This document shows, in pieces, positions 32,354 to 40,108 of a stretch of DNA of 50,238 bases; within the stretch, counting starts at the first letter, position 1; the number at the start of each line of letters is the position of its first letter. This DNA is from CAYYYA01 sp964517065 (GTDB lineage: Bacteria > Patescibacteriota > Patescibacteriia > UBA1558 > 2-01-FULL-52-15), in assembly GCA_964517065.1 (NCBI GenBank), contig CAZFBK010000007.1, forward strand, positions 1-50,238. The letters run 5' to 3'. Made by a program: the position numbers and the translations under genes. The notes under the pieces are model-generated. The model saw nothing but the letters and a program-made list of their open reading frames with translations. It was not told the DNA's origin and ran no database searches.

Positions 32354-33862
32354 TTAACCTAGAGGTAAGTTATGCGGTACCGAGTCCGGAGCTGTTTCTT
32401 CTTCAGCTTCGTTCTGGGTGGTGGGACGTTGGTTGCGGTTAGCGCCGTAACGTTGCTCATAGTGAGCGTTGGACATATTGAGCTGATCCAATTCATCACG
32501 CAAACTACTGGTACCGCCTTCATCGAAGTTGCTGCTAGCCAAAGGTAAATATGACGGTGGTTCTGACTTCTTCATTTCCAGTTTTGGCATCTGAGGCGCC
32601 TTGACCGTCATGATCGGGAAATGATAAAGAGTAGCTAATTCTTCAATATTTAAAATAAACATGTCTCTACCCGCCCAGCTCGACCGGCTAATGTAGTTAC
32701 GTACTATATTGGTTTGCCGACGAGCTTTCTTGCGTTTGGCCAGTCCCCAGCCATAATAGGCGGTGGTTTTGGTGAGACCGTCAGGTTTCAGACCATTGAG
32801 GTGATTACTATTAAATTGTTTGATAGCTCCAAAAACCGAGGAGACCACTCGTTGGGATGAGAAAATTTCCTTCTCAGCGATGTAGACGAGACGGATTTTG
32901 CATTTGAAGCCGATCTTACTAGCTTTCTTTTCCACCGCTTCCAAAGCCTCACGCTCGCCCGGTGTCAGATACAGCATTTTGCTGACGGGCTCATCCTTTC
33001 TTTTTTCTTCAGGTTTAACGGCGGTGCTAATAGTATTATTATATGATATCCAATCACCGAAGAATGAGGCTACTCCTGATAATGGTCCGAAGGCCGGCTT
33101 CGGAGGTGCGGCTTTTTTCCCTGCTAGTTTGTCGACAAACTTCTTAGCATCGGCTACCCACTCAAAACCTATAGGCTTAACAATAATTTGCAACCAGACC
33201 TGTTCGCCTCTCTGGAGATTGCTCATGGTCTCCAAGACCGCAGCCATAGGATCTTTGAACTCACCCATCAACTTCTCCTCAAACTCGGGATAGGTTTTGA
33301 TGGGATAGTATTGTTTATTGGATAAAACTAACTCAGCTCCCCAAACATTATATTTCTCATCGGGATATGTCGTTGGGACGTTCTTGGCATAGTCCTCAAC
33401 CTCGGTAATTTCCGCTTGAGGGTACTGGGCAAAGATAGCTGAGCGTACGACTTCTTTCAGTCCGGTCGGAGTACGGATGATGTAGCTTAAATAGCCATCA
33501 ATACCAACCAGCTCGAAAGAAAAAGACAGTTGAACTTTACCCTCCCACCATTCCTCACCTTTGGTCATGCTAGCATGTGCGCCAGCAATAGTAGCAAAAA
33601 TTTGCTCAACAGCCTTGGGCATTTGTTCGTTATCGGCCGGTATGTCAATCGAAAGGTAGGTATAGTTAATAGTACTCAAATATTTAGTATTTCTGCTATC
33701 AAGCCAGAGCGTCCAAAGTAGATAGCCAACAGGATAGATGAAAAGAATCCAGACCCCATGAATAAAGAAATACCAAAAAACATAGAACACATTTTTGCCT
33801 GCTGTGTCGGCTATGATTTGATTGATGAAGGCAAAGATGACTTCGGGATGGAAACTAATCAT
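32354..33862 (-). CDS. Membrane protein partner of the TraG-like ATPase
   Basis: The 502-aa protein starts MISFHPEVIFAFINQIIADT at ATG 33860-33862, preferred over a TTG at 33907. It has an N-terminal pair of membrane segments (VFYVFWYFFIHGVWILFIYP and VGYLLWTLWL), then a long cytoplasmic part. That part includes YLSIDIPADNEQMPKAVEQI and a repeated alpha/beta core with LQRGEQVWLQIIVKP, resembling the uncharacterised proteins that sit beside VirB4/TraG-type ATPases in CPR genomes. The C-terminal 60 residues are low complexity. Probably the membrane platform of the ATPase. Confidence 0.75.
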   Translation of the reverse strand: MISFHPEVIFAFINQIIADTAGKNVFYVFWYFFIHGVWILFIYPVGYLLWTLWLDSRNTKYLSTINYTYLSIDIPADNEQMPKAVEQIFATIAGAHASMTKGEEWWEGKVQLSFSFELVGIDGYLSYIIRTPTGLKEVVRSAIFAQYPQAEITEVEDYAKNVPTTYPDEKYNVWGAELVLSNKQYYPIKTYPEFEEKLMGEFKDPMAAVLETMSNLQRGEQVWLQIIVKPIGFEWVADAKKFVDKLAGKKAAPPKPAFGPLSGVASFFGDWISYNNTISTAVKPEEKRKDEPVSKMLYLTPGEREALEAVEKKASKIGFKCKIRLVYIAEKEIFSSQRVVSSVFGAIKQFNSNHLNGLKPDGLTKTTAYYGWGLAKRKKARRQTNIVRNYISRSSWAGRDMFILNIEELATLYHFPIMTVKAPQMPKLEMKKSEPPSYLPLASSNFDEGGTSSLRDELDQLNMSNAHYEQRYGANRNQRPTTQNEAEEETAPDSVPHNLPLG

Positions 33863-33934
33863 GAATATAATTAAACAAAGCAGCTGTCGCTGCTTATAGT
33901 ATATCAAGAATGGTGGCTTCTCGCCACAATTGGT

Positions 33935-35038
33935 TTATTCAGTTTTCAGACGGTAGGTTTTATCTGGGTTCTTGACGAACTTATCTTTGTTCATCAAAGC
34001 CAAGACGATCGTACTCTTTTTGACGATGCGTTTCTTCAAGACATTGGTGATGATCTGATCCTTAGTCATTGCTTTACCAGCTTCGTTCATTACTTCTTCG
34101 ATTACTTCTGTGACGACACCCGGTTTATAACCCCATTCGGTCAGAGCATAGATACCGCGGCCAACCAGGACGAATTTGTTATCCAAAATCAGTTCATTAT
34201 GAATCGTAGCCGGATAGGCAATACGATTGTCAAACTTGGCTTCATTGATAGCCTTGGCAATATCAGAGAAATGCATTGGTTTGCCAGACTTCTTCAAGAC
34301 CATATAGATTTTATCATTCATGCGCTTCGGCTTGATGGTAGACCAGTCACTGACGCCCCACTCGTTATAAATATTGCTATTGACCTTTTTGCTAACGTCG
34401 AGAATATTGGTCATTAACTCCTCATTAAGGTCAGTCCAGAAGATCTCGGTAGCAGAATTCACCTTTTCAATCAATTCAGACAAAGGCAAAGGCTCTTGGT
34501 GGGCAGCTACCAGCTCGTTGATCTTACGGACATTGGTCAGGAAATGTTCCCATGATGCTTCCATCGAAGCCCAAACTTTATTGTGTTCGTCAGTTTCTTT
34601 GACTCCTTGAAATTTCTCGCTTAGTAATTGATTAAGCAAAAAACGGACAGCAGCGCGATTCGGCTCGGTATCCCCCGGTGCCTGCAGCAATTGGGTGATC
34701 AGACGCTCCTCGGTCATGACGCCGCCGTATTCAGCCAGTACCGCATTAGCTAGGTTCTCTACAGCGTGTAAAATCTCCTTATCAAAACTATCCTTGATTT
34801 TCTTCAAAGAGCTGTTCTCTACCTGACGTACACGTTCACGTGTAACCTTATGTTGTTTGCCAATTTCTTCCAAGGTAGCTTTTGGTTGATCACACAGACC
34901 ATGGCGACGGCAGATGATTTCTTTCTCGCGGTCGCTCAAAGCAGAAAACAGCTTGCCAACGATCTCACTCGGGTCGAAATCGAAGATGGCAGCTTTTTGC
35001 TTGGAAGTGATTACTTGGTCGAGGATATTATCAGACAT
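33935..35038 (-). CDS. Sigma-70 region 4 / HARE-HTH domain regulator
   Basis: The 367-aa protein starts MSDNILDQVITSKQKAAIFD. Residues about 33-83 form sigma region 4: SALSDREKEIICRRHGL followed by LEEIGKQHKVTRERVRQVEN, which would bind -35 DNA. A helical middle region follows. A HARE-HTH domain lies near 245-315 (MNDKIYMVLKKSGKPMHFSD, then YALTEWG), and a second HTH-like end (AMTKDQIITNVLKK) completes it. No sigma region 2 is present, so it cannot be an ordinary sigma factor. It could be a delta-like polymerase accessory or a transcription factor. Promoter TTGACG-17-TATATT lies immediately upstream with a very short leader. Confidence 0.88.
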   Translation of the reverse strand: MSDNILDQVITSKQKAAIFDFDPSEIVGKLFSALSDREKEIICRRHGLCDQPKATLEEIGKQHKVTRERVRQVENSSLKKIKDSFDKEILHAVENLANAVLAEYGGVMTEERLITQLLQAPGDTEPNRAAVRFLLNQLLSEKFQGVKETDEHNKVWASMEASWEHFLTNVRKINELVAAHQEPLPLSELIEKVNSATEIFWTDLNEELMTNILDVSKKVNSNIYNEWGVSDWSTIKPKRMNDKIYMVLKKSGKPMHFSDIAKAINEAKFDNRIAYPATIHNELILDNKFVLVGRGIYALTEWGYKPGVVTEVIEEVMNEAGKAMTKDQIITNVLKKRIVKKSTIVLALMNKDKFVKNPDKTYRLKTE

Positions 35039-35055
35039 AAGAATATGTTGCCATG

Positions 35056-35084
35056 AATATAGCATAATATATAAAAAACGTCAA
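35056..35084 (-). promoter_or_regulatory. Promoter of the sigma4-HARE gene
   Basis: TTGACG (35079-35084), 17-bp spacer ending TGC, TATATT (35056-35061), about 18 nt before the ATG at 35038. Predicted leader about 11 nt, without SD. Confidence 0.75.
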
Positions 35085-35128
35085 GCATAGGCCTGACATT
35101 CTTTGAAAATAGCTATTTTTCGAGGATT

Positions 35129-36025
35129 TTAGGCCTTTTTCTGCAATCTGCTCCAAAGTACCACAATTGGCGAGGCGACAAAAATTGAAGAATATGTTCC
35201 AATGATAATTCCGACAATTAAAGTGAAAATAAAATGCCTGGTACTCTCCCCGCCGAAGAGGAAAATAGCCGTTAAGGTCAATAATGCTGTGATGGAAGTA
35301 TTGAGAGAGCGAACTATAGTTTGATTGATAGCTTCATTAACTGTCTGCGCAAAGTCAGTGCTACTGGTACGGCGTAGTAATTCTCGTGTGCGGTCAAAGG
35401 TGACGATGGTATCGTGGACAGAGAAACCAAGGATTGTTAGTAAAGCAGTAATGAATAAACCATCAACTTCCCAGTGCATGAAATGAGCGGCAATGGCATA
35501 GATACCGATAGCAGTTAATAAATCGTGGACCAGAGCGATAACAGCAGCCGCGCCATACTTCCAAGAAGCTACTGGTTTGGAAACATGGCGGAAGGCAAAA
35601 GCGATGTAACTGATAATAGCTAGAATGACGATGAGAATAGACCAGATAGACTTGGACTGCAGCTCTTTGCCGATAGTTGGGCCAATAGATTGAAAGCTAA
35701 GCTCAGTAATATCTTTCTTAGTGCCATCTTTCACCGCTTTCAACACTGTCTGATGCTTAGTTTCGTCAATACTTTCACTACGGATCAGATAGTCCTGTTC
35801 ACCGCTCGGTTGTATTTGAGACTGCTCAAGTCCGTTGGCTTGCAATATAGTGCTAATCTCCTCGGTATTTGGTCTGCCATCATTGAAGCGTAATTCCATT
35901 AGACTACCTCCGGTGAAATCCAGGCTGAATTTCAAACCCCAGATACCGATAGCAACCATACCTAAAACTATGGATAGTATTGATAAGGAGAACCACAGTT
36001 TATATTTTCCGATAATATCAAACAT
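35129..36025 (-). CDS. secF: Protein translocase subunit SecF
   Basis: RND-type membrane protein of 298 aa that assists Sec export using the proton gradient. TM1 is at about 11-30, followed by GLKFSLDFTGGSLMELRF (SecF signature). A periplasmic-type domain comes next, then five membrane segments with ILGFSVHDTIVTFDRTREL and NQTIVRSLNTSITALLTL. Normal length. Lies 2 nt after secD. Confidence 0.95.
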   Translation of the reverse strand: MFDIIGKYKLWFSLSILSIVLGMVAIGIWGLKFSLDFTGGSLMELRFNDGRPNTEEISTILQANGLEQSQIQPSGEQDYLIRSESIDETKHQTVLKAVKDGTKKDITELSFQSIGPTIGKELQSKSIWSILIVILAIISYIAFAFRHVSKPVASWKYGAAAVIALVHDLLTAIGIYAIAAHFMHWEVDGLFITALLTILGFSVHDTIVTFDRTRELLRRTSSTDFAQTVNEAINQTIVRSLNTSITALLTLTAIFLFGGESTRHFIFTLIVGIIIGTYSSIFVASPIVVLWSRLQKKA

Positions 36026-36027
36026 AG

Positions 36028-37743
36028 CTAGTTTTTTGGTTTCTTAACACCGAATAAGGCCAACTTGTCGCCGAGCCAAGCCCCAGGGGCAATAAGCTGG
36101 ATCAGATTACGGCTGACGAAGATTGAAGTAAACATACTGATTAGGATACCGAGTCCCAGTGTCAGAGCGAAACCTTTGATAGTAGATGAGCCGAACCAGA
36201 AGAGAATAGCGGTAGTAATCAAACTGGAAATATTTGAGTCGCGGATGGAGAGCCACGCACGGCTGAAGCCTTTTTCAATCGCACTATCAAGGTGTTCCCC
36301 GGCGCGTAACTCCTCTTTAGTACGTTCGAAAATAAGAACATTCGCATCGACTGCCATACCGATAGATAGGATGAATCCGGCAATACCGGCGGTCGTCAGC
36401 GTGACGGGGATCATGATGAACAGTCCATAGTTAATAACGGTATAGAAGCCGAGAGCAATAACAGCGATTAATCCCAGTATGCGGTAATAAATCAGCATGA
36501 AGAGCGCGACGAGGATCAGACCGATCAAACCAGCTAATAAGCTTCGTTCCAATGATACTTCACCTAAGGTTGGGCCGATGGTTTGTTGGCTCAGTAAGTT
36601 AATAGCTACTGGCAAAGCACCGGCATTGAGACGTTGTGCTAAGAGTTTTGATTCACTCAAGCTAAAGTTGCCGGTGATGACAGCCGTGCCTCCGGTGATC
36701 TCAGTCTGTACCGTCGGAGCGCTGATAATCTGACCGTCAAGGAAGATAGCTACCTGTTTGCCGACGTTCGATTTGGTAATGGCAGCGAATAGTTTAGTTC
36801 CTTCGTCGTTGAAAATAAGGTTAACCTGCGGTTCGTTGGTCTGCCCGGCGAAGGTAACTTGGGCTTTCTTCAGTTGCTTACCCGTTAATCCTGTAGATTT
36901 CCAATTAACTTCATTGTTGTTATCAATCGTTTTGATTTGGAACAAAATATGGCTAGCCTGAACTTCCAGCTCGCCTTTGTCATTAGTTCGACTGGCGACG
37001 CGCTTGATGATGTGATAACCAAATGGTGAGGTGACGACTTCTGGATCCAATTGACCGTCTTTCAGTTTATCGAAAATAACATCATCAAAAGCCGGTACAA
37101 ATTTTCCTTTGGTCGTGAAACCAAGATCTCCACCAGTATCTTTACTTCCTGGGTCCTCTGATAATTCTTTAGCTAAAGCTGCGAAGTCTCCTCCTGCTTT
37201 GATTTTTTTCAGCGTATCTTCAGCCTTTTTCTGCTGAGCAACATTATAGGTATCAATAGCCTTGGTGCTGCTGGCGTTGTCAGTTGGTTTGGCTGTTGGG
37301 TCGATCTCTTTAAATTCTAACAGCGGAGTTTGACCGATTAATTTGATGGCGTCGTTGACATTGGTAACGCCGGCTAGTTCTACAATCACGCGATAGCTGG
37401 AGCCCTGACGTGTGGTCTGAACTAAAGGCTCTGATACACCATAGGCATTGATACGACGTTCGATAACTTCACGTACACCGTCGACAGCACTAGCTTTCTC
37501 ACCGTCTGTCAGATTGTTGGTATCAGCCTCGTATACAAGGTGAGTACCACCTTGAAGGTCAAGACCGAGGTGTGGATAAAACTTATTAATCCACCCGCTT
37601 CCCGGCCAATTGGCAGGAATATGAAGACTGACCGCTAAGAAAAAAAGCGTCAGTACGATAATACCGGCGAAAATTGACCAGATTTGGGTTCTGGTGGTTG
37701 TTTTGGGACCTCTCGTAGATGATTGGTGATAGTACTTGGACAT
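36028..37743 (-). CDS. secD: Protein translocase subunit SecD with an embedded parvulin-like domain
   Basis: The 571-aa protein starts MSKYYHQSSTRGPKTTTRTQ (ATG 37741-37743). TM1 is at about 21-40, then HLGLDLQGGTHLVYEA, the P1 domain, and the C-terminal RND membrane part (QTIGPTLGEVSLERSLLAGL, IAGFILSIGMAVDANVLIFE). Between LLEFKEIDP and the P1 segment NEVNWKSTGL lies an insertion at about 167-273 with parvulin features: AGGDFAALAKELSEDPGS, DTGGDLGF, FVPAFDDVIF and SPFGYHIIK. The strand motif VQASHILFQI, normally first in parvulins, comes last. This suggests a permuted or partly duplicated PPIase domain facing the outside, where it could act on emerging proteins. Confidence 0.92.
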   Translation of the reverse strand: MSKYYHQSSTRGPKTTTRTQIWSIFAGIIVLTLFFLAVSLHIPANWPGSGWINKFYPHLGLDLQGGTHLVYEADTNNLTDGEKASAVDGVREVIERRINAYGVSEPLVQTTRQGSSYRVIVELAGVTNVNDAIKLIGQTPLLEFKEIDPTAKPTDNASSTKAIDTYNVAQQKKAEDTLKKIKAGGDFAALAKELSEDPGSKDTGGDLGFTTKGKFVPAFDDVIFDKLKDGQLDPEVVTSPFGYHIIKRVASRTNDKGELEVQASHILFQIKTIDNNNEVNWKSTGLTGKQLKKAQVTFAGQTNEPQVNLIFNDEGTKLFAAITKSNVGKQVAIFLDGQIISAPTVQTEITGGTAVITGNFSLSESKLLAQRLNAGALPVAINLLSQQTIGPTLGEVSLERSLLAGLIGLILVALFMLIYYRILGLIAVIALGFYTVINYGLFIMIPVTLTTAGIAGFILSIGMAVDANVLIFERTKEELRAGEHLDSAIEKGFSRAWLSIRDSNISSLITTAILFWFGSSTIKGFALTLGLGILISMFTSIFVSRNLIQLIAPGAWLGDKLALFGVKKPKN

Positions 37744-38109
37744 AACTGTGAGAATGTTAGCAGATGAGCGTAAAAAAACAAGTGCTGCCCGCAGGGCGGA
37801 AATTCGAAACACGAAATTCTAAATTCGAAACAGTCGGATCAAACGCCCCAGAGCCCCTCTTCGCCAAGAGGGGGTATCCGATGAAATATTGTAGTTCGTA
37901 CAACCTGCAGAGTATTTTCGCAAAATTAAAAGTTCGCAATGACTCTCACCACTTGGTTTCTGCGAGCCCTGTACTCAGGGCGCGGCAGTCTAGTCAATCT
38001 ATTGAGTAGTTTTCTATAAGGAAGTTATTAGAGATTGCCCGCCTCGTGTCGACAAGCTCCGCGAGTCGAGCTTTACTCGAGTACGAGTTTCGCAATGACC
38101 AGTATGAAG
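37744..38109. repeat. Spacer with AATTCGAAA words and a long composite repeat
   Basis: No gene is supported. 37800-37830 holds AATTCGAAACACGAAATTCT-type repeats. 37936-38099 is a composite repeat that includes a 28-bp block (38011-38038) found unchanged at 43615-43642, and the GCAGTCTAGTCAATCTATTG word (37985) shared with 43244 and 43716. A weak minus-strand promoter for secD (TTGTTT, 16 bp, TAACAT) lies near 37755-37783. Confidence 0.65.
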
Positions 38110-38331
38110 TTAACCCAGATACTTAAACCTCGGTACCATTATACCATTGACCTCAACTTCTTCCAGAAACATCGCTAGCGGTCTGACCCATATTTTACCT
38201 AGGTCATTTTCATATAACGCCTCATACACCACCATATCTTCTAGCGTCTCGCTGTGCTTAGCTAATGATAAGACTCTATAGTGGCCGCCTTTGTAATGCT
38301 GGTAGGCGCCGAGTTTAATTTTACTACTCAT
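38110..38331 (-). CDS. DUF1653 family protein
   Basis: The 73-aa protein shows the DUF1653 pattern: YQHYKGGHYRVLSLAKHSET, LEDMVVYEALYEND, KIWVRPLAMFLEEVEV, ending VPRFKYLG. Small beta-rich domain of unknown role. The ATG at 38329-38331 overlaps the end of the upstream gene by 8 nt; another ATG at 38343 is possible. Confidence 0.85.
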   Translation of the reverse strand: MSSKIKLGAYQHYKGGHYRVLSLAKHSETLEDMVVYEALYENDLGKIWVRPLAMFLEEVEVNGIMVPRFKYLG

Positions 38332-38722
38332 CAAAAGTTTCATTGTATTCCCTTAACTTCTCAACTATGTCATCAATTTGATCATACTCGATAATTACAT
38401 CCGCGATCCCAATGGTAACGTTTTCTATCTTGGTCCCTTTTTTCAGAATTACTACTATCCTTTTACCTAGTGCAAATGCCGCACCAGCTTCAAAAGCTCG
38501 GCCTGTCGGTTTTTTGCTCATATCGATCAGTAAAACGTCACTTTTCCTTAGTTCATCTAGAGCTCTAATCATCATGTCTTTAGGATCGTCGAAAGTCACT
38601 TGGAATTTCTCTACATCTCGTATGAAGCTAAAATCTTCGAAACCAGATGTTCTAACAAGGGAACAAAGCTTCAGAGTTGCTTCTCGGCTGTCAATAAATG
38701 ACGAAGTGACAAATAGTCGCAT
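38324..38722 (-). CDS. Nucleoside 2-deoxyribosyltransferase-like protein
   Basis: The 132-aa protein has a Rossmann-like fold. It starts MRLFVTSSFIDSREATLKLC, with SDVLLIDMSKKPTGRAFEAG followed by AAFALGKRIVVI. This matches the region of 2-deoxyribosyltransferase-like families where a Glu (in FEAGAA) acts in base exchange or hydrolysis. It could be a nucleotide salvage enzyme or a nucleotide-sensing relative; reaction unproven. Coupled to the DUF1653 gene, 5 nt from the PPC-domain gene. Confidence 0.7.
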   Translation of the reverse strand: MRLFVTSSFIDSREATLKLCSLVRTSGFEDFSFIRDVEKFQVTFDDPKDMMIRALDELRKSDVLLIDMSKKPTGRAFEAGAAFALGKRIVVILKKGTKIENVTIGIADVIIEYDQIDDIVEKLREYNETFDE

Positions 38723-38727
38723 ACTTA

Positions 38728-39278
38728 CTATGTAATTGTTAGTTCCTCAAATCCTGTGTTGTGATCTAAAGCCCGAGCGTAAACCACATCATCAAATATT
38801 CCGATAACAACTTCCACGGTGACGCCGACTGTGCAACCATCTTTCAAATGTCCGCCGAAGACGTGACCATCTTTATCCGAGACGGCGATGTGAATATGAC
38901 AACCGTCTTTCGAAATCGTGCCGGTGCNNNNNNNNNNNNNNNNNNNNNNNNNNNNNNNNNNNNNNNNNNNNNNNNNNNNNNNNNNNNNNNNNNNNNNNNN
39001 NNNNNNNNNNNNNNNNNNNNNNNNNNNTTATCCGAGACGGCGATGTGAATATGACAACCGTCTTTCGAAATCGTGCCGGTGCCGGAAACAATCTCAAAAG
39101 GACCGGCAAAGCTACGGACGTCTTGGTGATCAATGGTAGCTCCGGCCATTCTCAGATTGGCGTTCTCAAGGGCACCGACGACAGATAATAGTACGCCCGC
39201 TTCTACATTTTTTGTGCGGCGTTCTATTTCTTCTTTCAATAGCTGACCTGGTGTCAGACGGAAGGTAAGTTGTTTCAT
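38728..39278 (-). CDS. PPC/DUF296 domain protein, interrupted by a false N gap
   Basis: Reads MKQLTFRLTPGQLLKEEIER, then GVLLSVVGALENANLRMAG, then FEIVSGTGTISKDGCHIHIA. After removing the gap and one 55-bp copy it continues VSDKDGHVFGGHLKDGC and TVGVTVEVVIGIFDD to a TAG at 38728-38730. Total about 131 aa, the normal size for a stand-alone PPC (plant and prokaryote conserved) domain, which forms trimers; some have DNA-binding partners. The frame is intact once the artefact is removed. Confidence 0.85.
38873..39082. other. False assembly gap with 55-bp duplicated flanks
   Basis: Bases 38873-38927 equal 39028-39082 exactly, with 100 Ns between. Same artefact as at 1184-1393. Confidence 0.9.
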
Positions 39279-39293
39279 TACTACAGGTATAGA

Positions 39294-40055
39294 CTAATTG
39301 GAGACAACATAGGCTAGTACATTAAATTCCGGATGATGGAACTCTATCATTTCGTATTCTGGTCGAGTGATTAAACTTAGATTTTCTGGATGCAGGGTTA
39401 AATACTTGTCTTTAAAACTTACATACTCGGTATCGAAGTCATTACAACCCATCTGTGGCCGTTCTACATCCGGCCGTCTAATACGCACATGTGTTATCTT
39501 ATGAGCACCGAAAGTTATTGGTTTATGCAACACTACTCTCGGGCCGTTGTTAAAACTAAAAGGTTTACCTAATTGCTGCAGTAAACCTTTCAGGATTTCA
39601 AATTCTGAATCAGAATGTGAAAAAATAGTGACCGATGTGATGGGAAATGACTCGTTGAGGATTGCTTTGGACATTGCAGAGCTCTCTGCGACAACAAACT
39701 TGACAGATTCAATTAGTTCGTCGATTGTCTGAATTGCTTTAGGCATAACCATGATCTGATATTCATCTTGATATAATATATAAGTTGGTTCAGAAACCGT
39801 TAACATTTTAACCCTTCCATTCACAACCGATGTGTGCCAATCAAATAGACCTGATTCTTTATATCTTTTAAGACCGTCATGTGTCCAAAATGATATTGCC
39901 CCTGGGTAGCTACCTCCAATTTTATGCAGCCATGAACCATCTGGTTTATTCTTTCGGCGTGGGTCGTCCTTGGGACAATCTCTATCTACAACCTCGTAGA
40001 TTCCTAAGCCATCAACAGTAAATCGGTAAAATTTATCGAGCGTGGGTCGCTTCAT
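39294..40055 (-). CDS. Uncharacterised 253-aa protein
   Basis: Begins MKRPTLDKFYRFTVDGLGIY. The N-terminal third (EVVDRDCPKDDPRR, WLHKIGGSYPGAISFWTHDG) looks like a small conserved domain. The C-terminal part is alpha/beta with HKITHVRIRRPDVERPQMGC and ends VLAYVVSN. No membrane segment or signal is present. Not recognised. It heads a four-gene set with the PPC, deoxyribosyltransferase-like and DUF1653 genes, all minus strand. Confidence 0.7.
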   Translation of the reverse strand: MKRPTLDKFYRFTVDGLGIYEVVDRDCPKDDPRRKNKPDGSWLHKIGGSYPGAISFWTHDGLKRYKESGLFDWHTSVVNGRVKMLTVSEPTYILYQDEYQIMVMPKAIQTIDELIESVKFVVAESSAMSKAILNESFPITSVTIFSHSDSEFEILKGLLQQLGKPFSFNNGPRVVLHKPITFGAHKITHVRIRRPDVERPQMGCNDFDTEYVSFKDKYLTLHPENLSLITRPEYEMIEFHHPEFNVLAYVVSN

Positions 40056-40082
40056 GAAAAGTAGTTTAATTGGTGCACATAG

Positions 40083-40104
40083 GACAGGTCAAGACCTGTC
40101 CTTA
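40083..40104. repeat. Palindrome AGGACAGGTC-AA-GACCTGTCCT after secA
   Basis: Second copy of the palindrome at 17388-17415, again right after the 3' end of a major operon and next to CTTACGAATTACG-type flank. It may act as a 3' stabiliser or weak terminator for secA; no T run follows. Confidence 0.75.
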
Positions 40105-40108
40105 CGAA

